Assembly (NCBI GenBank): GCA_044868295.1
Contig: JBIOWF010000279.1
Span: 1 to 11,093, forward strand
Source of the DNA: JBIOWF01 sp044868295
GTDB lineage: Bacteria > Actinomycetota > Actinomycetes > Streptosporangiales > Streptosporangiaceae
Length of the DNA stretch: 11,093 bases
Direction of reading: 5' to 3'
The notes under the pieces were generated by a model. The model was not told the DNA's origin, did not search any database, and saw only the letters and a program-made list of their open reading frames with translations. Both the position numbers and the translations under genes were made by a program. Shown here in pieces: positions 5,552 through 11,093 of the stretch (position 1 is its first letter; each line of letters opens with the position of its first letter).

Positions 5552-8422
5552 ATGCTCGACAACGAGCCGACTGCCGGGGCTGTGAGCCTTGACAGTGATA
5601 CGACAACAGAAAAGACCACGACCCGGCGCCGTTCGGCGAGCCGGCCCGCGGGGCCGCCCCCCGAGCCGGACGAGGCGCCGTCGGTCGTCACCGTGACGGC
5701 GGCCTCAGCCACCGAGGGAGCTTCGACCACCGGGCCCGCCGCGTCCGGCGCCCCGGCCCCGGAGCCCGGCTCAGCCGCCACGACAGCCCCGGCCCCCGCC
5801 GAGCCGGTTACTGAGACCCCGTCGGCGGCCGAGCCGGCCGTGGAGGACAAGCCCAAGCGGGTCACGCGTCGCCGGGCGACCGCCAAGGCCACGGCGGCCG
5901 CCGTCGGGTCCGGCTCAGACGCGCCCGGGGCCACCGTCGGGTCCGGCTCAGACGCGCCCGGGGCCACCGCCGAGTCCGTCTCGGACGTGCCCGAGGCGGC
6001 GGAGGCGGATTCGGCCGCCTCGTCCGAGAGTCTCGTTCCGGCCGAGACGGCCGAGACGGCCGCTCCGGTACGGCGGAGCCGTACCCGCAGGAGGACCGAG
6101 GAGGAGGAGCCGGCCGGTGATGACGCCGCGCCCAGGCGACGCCGGACGCGCAAGGACGCGGCGCCGGAACGATCCAGCGCGATGAGCGCGGCCGAAGCCG
6201 AGGTCGCGGCCGCCATGATGCTGGCCCTGCCCGACGAGGAGCCCCTCGACGACGCTCTGGCCGAGGACATCGCCGAGGACGCCGAGGAGTCCGCCCAGAC
6301 TCGCGTGGTGGCCGACCCGTTCGGGTCGGCGGCCCAGCAGTCGGAGGTCCCGTCGGTGACCTTCCAGGCTCCGGCGGCCGTTTTCCAGCCGCTGTTCCAG
6401 TCTCCGGACCAGTTCACCGTGCCGGTCCGGCCCCAGCCCGCTAAGCCGCAGCCCACGCCCGCTCCCGCCGAGAAGGCGGTCGAGGAGGACGAGGCCGCCG
6501 CCGACGAGACGGACGAGACCACCGAGGACGAGTCGTCCGACGACGCCGCCTCACGCCGCCGGCGGCGGCGCCGAGGCGGCCGTGGCCGCGGCCGGTCCAG
6601 GGACAACGAGCTCGAGGACGGCGACGCCGACGTCGCCGCGGGCGACCAGGCGCAGGCCGCACCCGCCGAGGAGAAGGACGCCGAGGACTCCCGCGACGAG
6701 GACGGCGGCGACCTGCCGGGGTCGCGCCGCCGCCGCAGGCGCCGGCGCCGGGGCACCGAGGAGGCCGAGCTCACGGTCGACGACCCGCCGAACACGGTGG
6801 TGCGCATCCGCGCTCCGCGCGCGACGCGGTCCACGTCGGTCGACGAGGTTCAGGGCGTGCGCGGCTCGACCAGGCTGGAGGCGAAGAAGCAGCGCCGCCG
6901 CGAGGGCCGCGAGCTTGGTCGCAGGCGTCCGCCGATCATCACCGAGTCGGAGTTCCTGGCCCGGCGTGAGTCGGTCGAGCGGGTCATGGTCGTGCGCCGC
7001 CACGGTGGCCGCACCCAGATCGCGGTGCTGGAAGACGGCGTGCTCGTCGAGCACTACGTCGACCGCGAGGCGAGCCAGTCCTACGTCGGCAACGTGTATC
7101 TCGGCAAGGTGCAGAACGTGCTGCCGTCGATGGAGGCGGCGTTCGTCGACATCGGCAAGGGGCGCAACGCCGTCCTCTACGCCGGTGAGGTGAACTTCGA
7201 CACCGCGGGTCTGGAAGGCCAGCCCAAGCGGATCGAGGCGGCGCTGAAGTCCGGCCAGTCCGTCCTGGTCCAGGTCACCAAGGACCCGATCGGCCACAAG
7301 GGCGCCCGGCTGACCTCCCAGATCAGCCTGCCCGGCCGCTACCTGGTCTACGTGCCGGACGGCTCGATGACGGGCATCTCGCGCAAGCTCCCCGACAAGG
7401 AGCGGACGAGGCTCAAGCAGATCCTCCGCAAGGTGATGCCGGAGAACGCGGGCGTGATCGTGCGCACCGCGGCCGAGGGCGCCTCCGAGGAGGAGCTCAG
7501 CCGTGACGTCGCCCGCCTGTCGGCGCAGTGGGAGGCCATCCAGCGCAAGGCCAAGTCGGCCAGCCCGCCGGAGCTGCTCTCGGCCGAGCCCGACATGACG
7601 GTTCGCGTGGTCCGTGACGTGTTCAACGAGGACTTCGTCTCGCTCGTGGTCGAGGGGGAGGACGTGTGGCAGACGGTCGACGAGTACGTCCGCTACGTCG
7701 CGCCGCACCTCGCCGACCGGCTCTCGCAGTGGGAGGAGAGCGCCGACGTCTTCGCCGCGTACCGGGTGGACGAGCAGATCGCCAAGGCGATGGAGCGCAA
7801 GGTGTGGCTGCCCTCGGGCGGCTCCCTGGTGATCGACCGCACCGAGGCGATGACCGTGGTCGACGTCAACACCGGCAAGTTCACCGGGCAGGGCGGGAAC
7901 CTCGAGGAGACCGTCACCCGCAACAACCTGGAGGCGGCGGAGGAGATCGTCCGCCAGCTCCGGCTGCGGGACGTCGGCGGCATCATCGTGATCGACTTCA
8001 TCGACATGGTGCTGGAGAGCAACCGTGACCTGGTCCTGCGGCGGCTGCTGGAGTGCCTGGCCCGGGACCGGACCAAGCACCAGGTCGCCGAGGTGACGTC
8101 GCTGGGCCTGGTCCAGATGACCCGTAAGCGGGTCGGCCAGGGCCTGCTGGAGGCCTTCTCGACGCCCTGTGACTGCTGTCACGGCCGCGGCATCGTGATC
8201 TCGACCGAGCCGGTCGAGCCGAAGCCGGAGCCGCGCGGCACCCAGGGCAAGATGGCGATCGAGAAGGCCGTCGCGGAAAAGGTTTCCGGAGTTGAGGGTA
8301 CGGCTGTCGCGGCGTCCGCCAACGGGCGTGACAGCGTCACCGACCCCCTCGACTCCGATGAGGTCGAGCCGGCCGTGCAGCCTCGGGGGCGCAGGCGCTC
8401 CCGCAGGAAGCCGCCGGAGTAG
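5552..8422 (+). CDS. rne: Ribonuclease E/G family endoribonuclease
   Basis: This 956-residue enzyme cleaves single-stranded RNA in mRNA decay and rRNA/tRNA processing. Residues 1 to about 470 are a low-complexity extension alternating Pro/Ala/Glu/Asp-rich stretches with Arg clusters (from about 335 and 392), typical of actinobacterial RNase E, where such regions bind RNA or partners. The catalytic core starts near RVMVVRRHGG (about 478). An S1 domain follows from YVGNVYLGKVQNVLP (about 511). The metal-binding pair is D771 in VDVNTGK and D815 in VIDFIDM, aligning with E. coli D303 and D346. The zinc-link CxxC is C873-D-C-C876, with an extra Cys875. The tail is short and basic. ATG 5552 has GGGAGAG at 5538-5544, and an in-frame stop at 5534 rules out longer forms. 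Confidence 0.96.
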   Translation: MLDNEPTAGAVSLDSDTTTEKTTTRRRSASRPAGPPPEPDEAPSVVTVTAASATEGASTTGPAASGAPAPEPGSAATTAPAPAEPVTETPSAAEPAVEDKPKRVTRRRATAKATAAAVGSGSDAPGATVGSGSDAPGATAESVSDVPEAAEADSAASSESLVPAETAETAAPVRRSRTRRRTEEEEPAGDDAAPRRRRTRKDAAPERSSAMSAAEAEVAAAMMLALPDEEPLDDALAEDIAEDAEESAQTRVVADPFGSAAQQSEVPSVTFQAPAAVFQPLFQSPDQFTVPVRPQPAKPQPTPAPAEKAVEEDEAAADETDETTEDESSDDAASRRRRRRRGGRGRGRSRDNELEDGDADVAAGDQAQAAPAEEKDAEDSRDEDGGDLPGSRRRRRRRRRGTEEAELTVDDPPNTVVRIRAPRATRSTSVDEVQGVRGSTRLEAKKQRRREGRELGRRRPPIITESEFLARRESVERVMVVRRHGGRTQIAVLEDGVLVEHYVDREASQSYVGNVYLGKVQNVLPSMEAAFVDIGKGRNAVLYAGEVNFDTAGLEGQPKRIEAALKSGQSVLVQVTKDPIGHKGARLTSQISLPGRYLVYVPDGSMTGISRKLPDKERTRLKQILRKVMPENAGVIVRTAAEGASEEELSRDVARLSAQWEAIQRKAKSASPPELLSAEPDMTVRVVRDVFNEDFVSLVVEGEDVWQTVDEYVRYVAPHLADRLSQWEESADVFAAYRVDEQIAKAMERKVWLPSGGSLVIDRTEAMTVVDVNTGKFTGQGGNLEETVTRNNLEAAEEIVRQLRLRDVGGIIVIDFIDMVLESNRDLVLRRLLECLARDRTKHQVAEVTSLGLVQMTRKRVGQGLLEAFSTPCDCCHGRGIVISTEPVEPKPEPRGTQGKMAIEKAVAEKVSGVEGTAVAASANGRDSVTDPLDSDEVEPAVQPRGRRRSRRKPPE
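5901..5999 (+). repeat. Three tandem 33-nt repeats in the rne N-terminal region
   Basis: Units 5901-5933 and 5934-5966 are identical base for base. 5967-5999 is a diverged third copy. Each encodes 11 residues in frame (around GSGSDAPGAT; the third reads AESVSDVPEAA). Perfect identity of two units implies a recent duplication or conversion, and a unit length divisible by three keeps the frame. It lies in the disordered extension. Confidence 0.9.
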
Positions 8423-8450
8423 GACCTCATCCCCCGGTGTTCCGCCCGGT

Positions 8451-8480
8451 TCGACCTGGGTACCTCTGATCCGGTACCCT
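8451..8480 (+). promoter_or_regulatory. Candidate rplU promoter with internal palindrome
   Basis: TACCCT (8475-8480) fits the TANNNT -10 pattern, and TCGACC (8451-8456), 18 nt upstream, is a plausible -35. The spacer and -10 contain a perfect 7-bp inverted repeat, GGGTACC (8458-8464) and GGTACCC (8473-8479). A repressor bound there would block RNA polymerase. The predicted start site is near 8486-8488, where the leader hairpin begins. The promoter call rests on pattern alone. Confidence 0.45.
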
Positions 8481-8485
8481 AGTCA

Positions 8486-8606
8486 ACCGGTGCGCCTGGT
8501 GGCGCGCCTGGCTTCGCGCGCCTACCCGGTTCACCGGTCGTGTTGTCGACAGCAGCTGGATGCGGGGCGCAGCATCTAAGCATTTAGCCAGAAGAAGGGT
8601 TCCGCG
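8486..8606 (+). ncRNA. Structured 5' leader of rplU
   Basis: The first 53 nt fold into a long hairpin. ACCGGTG (8486-8492) pairs with CACCGGT (8532-8538), GCC (8494-8496) with GGT (8528-8530, one G-U), GGT (8498-8500) with ACC (8524-8526), and GGCGCGC (8501-8507) with GCGCGCC (8516-8522). The loop is 8 nt, with two mismatches and one bulge (T8523). A smaller stem follows: GATGC (8559-8563) with GCATC (8572-8576). No T-run follows, so it is not an ordinary terminator. Leaders of ribosomal protein operons often mediate feedback control; whether L21 binds this one is unknown. Confidence 0.45.
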
Positions 8607-8921
8607 GTGTACGCGATCGTTCGTTGCGGCGGCAGGCAGCAGAAGGTCTCCGTCGGGGACGTCCTCGAGGTGGACAAGGTCGCCGGCGAGGTTGGCTCCT
8701 CGGTCTCGCTGCCGGCGGTGCTCGTCGTCAACGACGGCGATGTCACCACCGACGCTGCCACGCTTAACAAGTTCCAGGTGACCGCCGAGATCCTCGGCGA
8801 GACCAAGGGCCCCAAGATCCGCATTCTCAAGTACAAGAACAAGTCCGGTTACAAGAAGCGCCAGGGTCACCGCCAGCGGTACACCCAGGTCAAGGTCACC
8901 GGCATCAACCCCGGACAGTAG
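8607..8921 (+). CDS. rplU: 50S ribosomal protein L21
   Basis: This 104-residue protein has full family length. It opens with YAIVRCGGRQQKVSVGD, the conserved L21 start, and ends with the basic RNA-binding segment KIRILKYKNKSGYKKRQGHR. L21 binds 23S rRNA and, in the 50S subunit, lies close to L20 and L27-side elements. The start is GTG 8607 with AAGGG at 8595-8599. It is the first gene of an rplU-rpmA operon, with its own candidate promoter and structured leader, and follows rne by 184 nt. Confidence 0.97.
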   Translation: MYAIVRCGGRQQKVSVGDVLEVDKVAGEVGSSVSLPAVLVVNDGDVTTDAATLNKFQVTAEILGETKGPKIRILKYKNKSGYKKRQGHRQRYTQVKVTGINPGQ

Positions 8922-8947
8922 TTTCCGGGGGGGACGACCCCCTGAAA
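8922..8947 (+). promoter_or_regulatory. Intercistronic hairpin flanking the rpmA ribosome binding site
   Basis: GGGGG (8929-8933) pairs with CCCCC (8938-8942) around the tetraloop ACGA. TTTC (8922-8925) pairs with GAAA (8944-8947) below a small internal loop. The hairpin begins right after the rplU stop and ends directly before GGGAG (8948-8952), the core of rpmA's Shine-Dalgarno sequence. It may tune L27 relative to L21 or slow 3' decay. The fold is inferred by hand. Confidence 0.5.
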
Positions 8948-8958
8948 GGGAGTGAATC

Positions 8959-9216
8959 ATGGCACACAAGAAGGGCGCCTCGTCCACCCGGAACGGCCGC
9001 GACTCCAACGCTCAGCGACTGGGCGTCAAGCGGTTCGGTGGTCAGCTTGTCAACGCAGGCGAGATCATCGTCCGCCAGCGGGGCACGCACTTCCACCCGG
9101 GTGACAACGTCGGCCGTGGCGGCGACGACACGCTGTTCGCGCTGGCCGCCGGCCACGTGCAGTTCGGCACCAAGCGCGGCCGCCGCGCGGTGAGCATCAT
9201 CCCGGTCGCGGAGTAG
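8959..9216 (+). CDS. rpmA: 50S ribosomal protein L27
   Basis: This 85-residue protein is full length. The N-terminus MAHKKGASSTRNGRDS is the conserved L27 tail that reaches toward the peptidyl transferase centre. RLGVKRFGGQ, GEIIVRQRGT and FHPGDNVGRG follow. It has no cleavable N-terminal extension of the Firmicute kind. ATG 8959 has GGGAG 6 nt upstream. It lies 37 nt after rplU and is followed by a terminator-like hairpin that closes the operon. Confidence 0.97.
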   Translation: MAHKKGASSTRNGRDSNAQRLGVKRFGGQLVNAGEIIVRQRGTHFHPGDNVGRGGDDTLFALAAGHVQFGTKRGRRAVSIIPVAE

Positions 9217-9231
9217 ATCCGCGTAACCGGA

Positions 9232-9269
9232 AGATGAGGCGGGTCGGGTGATCCCGATCCGCCTCATTT
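9232..9269 (+). terminator. Intrinsic terminator-like hairpin after rpmA
   Basis: A 17-bp stem with two G-U pairs joins 9232-9248 to 9253-9269 around the tetraloop TGAT. Core pairings are ATGAGGCGG (9234-9242) with CCGCCTCAT (9259-9267) and TCGGG (9244-9248) with CCCGA (9253-9257). It is followed by CATTTGT, a weak T-tract. It should end or reduce rplU-rpmA transcripts, yet it lies only 37 nt before obgE with no clear promoter in between. It may therefore work as a partial terminator that sets obgE-proB readthrough. Confidence 0.75.
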
Positions 9270-9274
9270 CATTT

Positions 9275-9305
9275 GTGAGGGGAAGCCCTCCGCGTGAGGG
9301 GAAGG
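9275..9305 (+). promoter_or_regulatory. Duplicated Shine-Dalgarno with competing hairpins before obgE
   Basis: GTGAGGGGAAG occurs twice, at 9275-9285 and 9294-9304; the second copy is obgE's ribosome binding site. Between them CCCTC (9286-9290) can pair with the upstream GAGGG (9277-9281, loop GAAG) or with the real one (9296-9300, loop CGCGT), but not both. This arrangement could toggle access to the start codon. The stems are only 5 bp, so the effect may be modest. Confidence 0.4.
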
Positions 9306-9306
9306 T

Positions 9307-10659
9307 ATGGCTGACTTCGTCGACAACGTCATTCTGCACATCAAGGCAGGTGACGGAGGTCACGGGTGCGCGTCCATCCATCGTGAGAAGTTCAAGCCCC
9401 TGGGCGGGCCGGACGGCGGCAACGGCGGCCGGGGGGGTGACGTGATCCTCGAAGTGGATCCGAACACCTCCACGCTCCTCGAATACCACCACCGGCCGCA
9501 CCGCAGGGCGGCCAACGGCAAGCAGGGCATGGGCTCGAACCGGGATGGCGCGACCGGCGAGGACGTCATCCTCCCGGTGCCCAACGGGACCGTCGTCAAG
9601 GACGCCAAGACCGGCGAGGTGCTGGTCGATCTCGTGGGGGTCGGCACCCGGTACGTCGCGGCCCAGGGCGGGTTCGGCGGCCTGGGCAACGCCGCGCTGG
9701 CCAACGCCAAGCGCAAGGCGCCCGGTTTCGCGCTGCTGGGCGAGCCCGGCGACGAGGCCGAGATCGTGCTGGAGCTCAAGACCGTCGCCGATGTGGCACT
9801 GGTCGGCTTCCCGAATGCCGGTAAATCATCTCTGATCGCAGCACTGTCGGCCGCCCGACCCAAGATCGCCAACTACCCCTTCACGACGCTGATCCCCAAT
9901 CTGGGCGTGACGACGGCGGGGGACACCATCTTCACGATCGCCGACGTGCCCGGTCTCATCCCCGGCGCGTCGGAGGGCAAGGGGCTCGGCCACGAGTTCC
10001 TCCGCCATGTCGAGCGGTGCTCGACCATCGTGCACGTCCTGGACTGCGCGACCCTGGAGCCCGGCCGCGACCCGGTCACCGACTTCGAGGTGATCGAAGC
10101 CGAGCTGGCCGCCTACGGCTCGCTGCAGGACCGGCCTCGCATGATCGTGCTGAACAAGGTCGACGTCCCCGACGGGCGGGATCTGGCCGACATCGTCAGC
10201 CCGCTCCTGGAGGAGAAGGGCCTGCGGGTCTTCGAGATCTCCGCCGCCACGCACGAGGGCCTGAAGCCGCTGGCGTACGCCATGGGCGAGATGGTCGCGC
10301 GGGCCCGGGCCGAGGCACCGGTCGAGGAGCCGACACGGCTGGTCATCAGGCCGAAGCAGCTCGGCGAGGCCGGGTTCGCGGTGCGGCGGGTGACCGAGAA
10401 CACCTTCCAGGTGACGGGCGAGAAGCCGGAGCGCTGGATCCGCCAGACCGACTTCACCAACGACGAGGCGGTCGGCTATCTCGCGGACCGGCTGGAGCGG
10501 CTCGGCGTCGAGGAGGCGCTGATCGAGGCCGGGGCGCAGGTCGGCGCCGAGGTGGTCATCGGCCCGATGCAGGGCGGCTACGTCTTCGACTGGCAGCCGT
10601 CGGAGGGCACCCAGAGCCGCATCGGAGGTCCCCGCGGCACGGACAATAGACTCGGCTAA
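9307..10659 (+). CDS. obgE: Obg-family GTPase
   Basis: This 450-residue cytosolic GTPase takes part in 50S subunit assembly and stress or (p)ppGpp responses. The glycine-rich Obg domain (1 to about 158) includes FKPLGGPDGGNGGRGGDVIL. The G domain has G1 G167-FPNAGKS-S175, switch T193-T194, G3 D213-V-P-G216, G4 N283-K-V-D286 and G5 S312-A-A. A C-terminal OCT domain (about 340-430) ends in GGYVFDWQP, followed by a short polar tail. All catalytic motifs are intact. ATG 9307 directly follows GAGGGGAAGG. It sits behind rpmA, which is common in bacteria, but after a terminator-like hairpin, and only 20 nt before proB. Confidence 0.97.
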   Translation: MADFVDNVILHIKAGDGGHGCASIHREKFKPLGGPDGGNGGRGGDVILEVDPNTSTLLEYHHRPHRRAANGKQGMGSNRDGATGEDVILPVPNGTVVKDAKTGEVLVDLVGVGTRYVAAQGGFGGLGNAALANAKRKAPGFALLGEPGDEAEIVLELKTVADVALVGFPNAGKSSLIAALSAARPKIANYPFTTLIPNLGVTTAGDTIFTIADVPGLIPGASEGKGLGHEFLRHVERCSTIVHVLDCATLEPGRDPVTDFEVIEAELAAYGSLQDRPRMIVLNKVDVPDGRDLADIVSPLLEEKGLRVFEISAATHEGLKPLAYAMGEMVARARAEAPVEEPTRLVIRPKQLGEAGFAVRRVTENTFQVTGEKPERWIRQTDFTNDEAVGYLADRLERLGVEEALIEAGAQVGAEVVIGPMQGGYVFDWQPSEGTQSRIGGPRGTDNRLG

Positions 10660-10679
10660 TCGTTAGATATGGGGGGGTT

Positions 10680-11093
10680 GTGACAAGGGATCGGGTGCGT
10701 ACGGCGTCCCGGCTGGTCGTCAAGGTGGGTTCATCGTCCTTGACGACCCCGAAGGGCGTGATCGACGTGGATCGCGTGGACGCGCTCGTCGACGTGCTCG
10801 CCGCCCGCCGCCAGGCCGGAGCTCAGATCGTGCTCGTCTCCTCGGGGGCGATCGCGGCCGGACTGGGCCCGCTCGGGCTGAGGGCGCGCCCCAAGGATCT
10901 CGCCACCCAGCAGGCCGCCGCCTCGGTCGGCCAGGGCGTGCTCGTCGCCCGCTACACCTCCTCCTTCGCCCGGTACGGCTTACGCGTCGGCCAGGTGCTG
11001 CTGACCGCCGACGACATGATGCGCCGGTCACACCACCGAAACGCGCAGCGCACCCTGGCCAGGCTCCTGGAGCTCGGCATCGTGCCCGTCGTC
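10680..11093 (+). CDS. proB: Glutamate 5-kinase, 5' part only
   Basis: The first 138 codons are present and the gene runs off the window end. The product phosphorylates glutamate with ATP in the first step of proline synthesis. The amino-acid kinase fold is clear: LVVKVGSSSL (12-21, with K15), IVLVSSGAIAAGL (around 50-62), PKDLATQQAAASVGQG, VGQVLLTADD and HHRNAQRTLARLLELG. GTG 10680 is taken as the start; it has a G-run at 10671-10677 just upstream. The in-frame GTG at 10695 with AAGGGA (10685-10690) is an equally possible start that removes five residues. The 20-nt gap suggests co-transcription with obgE. Confidence 0.93.
   Translation, partial: MTRDRVRTASRLVVKVGSSSLTTPKGVIDVDRVDALVDVLAARRQAGAQIVLVSSGAIAAGLGPLGLRARPKDLATQQAAASVGQGVLVARYTSSFARYGLRVGQVLLTADDMMRRSHHRNAQRTLARLLELGIVPVV

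Noticed and set aside
5443..6834. Long minus-strand open frame opposite the rne N-terminal region
   Set aside because: It is a Ser/Arg-rich mirror of the GC-biased rne codons, with no domain pattern. The sense strand carries a clear RNase E.
6551..8182. Minus-strand open frame opposite the rne catalytic core
   Set aside because: Explained by codon bias of rne. No recognisable motif.

Overview
The window is high-GC DNA with strong G/C bias at third codon positions, GTG starts and the gene order rne–rplU–rpmA–obgE–proB. This fits an actinomycete chromosome, probably a member of the Streptosporangiales; the order-level placement is an inference from protein style and synteny. All convincing genes lie on the + strand. 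No transposase, tRNA, rRNA, CRISPR array or prophage gene is visible.

Layout: (1) 1-126, an upstream region with two inverted repeats. (2) 127-2447, two translationally coupled accessory genes: a helix-turn-helix regulator with a long TPR-like region, and an APH-fold small-molecule kinase. (3) 2466-5448, a pair of poorly understood conserved genes: a TIGR03960-type B12-binding radical SAM protein and its TIGR03936/DUF2344 partner. A 328-nt gap between them is filled partly by tandem, decaying copies of the 3' end of the radical SAM gene. (4) 5552-8422, RNase E/G with a long disordered N-terminal extension. (5) 8451-9216, the rplU-rpmA ribosomal protein operon, with its own candidate promoter and a structured leader. 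(6) 9307-11093, the GTPase gene obgE and the start of proB (cut by the window edge), placed behind a strong terminator-like hairpin.

The genes from 5552 onward are core functions: RNA decay, two 50S proteins next to each other on the ribosome, a 50S assembly GTPase and the first step of proline synthesis. The radical SAM pair sits immediately upstream, so a role linked to RNA or ribosomes is plausible but unproven.

The most notable signal is the block at 4389-4587. The first extra copy of the radical SAM gene's tail abuts the stop codon in the same reading frame. It differs from the genuine tail by synonymous changes only, apart from one in-frame insertion/replacement. Other points of interest are the rplU leader hairpin, the terminator plus two mutually exclusive hairpins in front of obgE, a possible CTG start for the DUF2344 gene, and a coding-like extension beyond that gene's stop.
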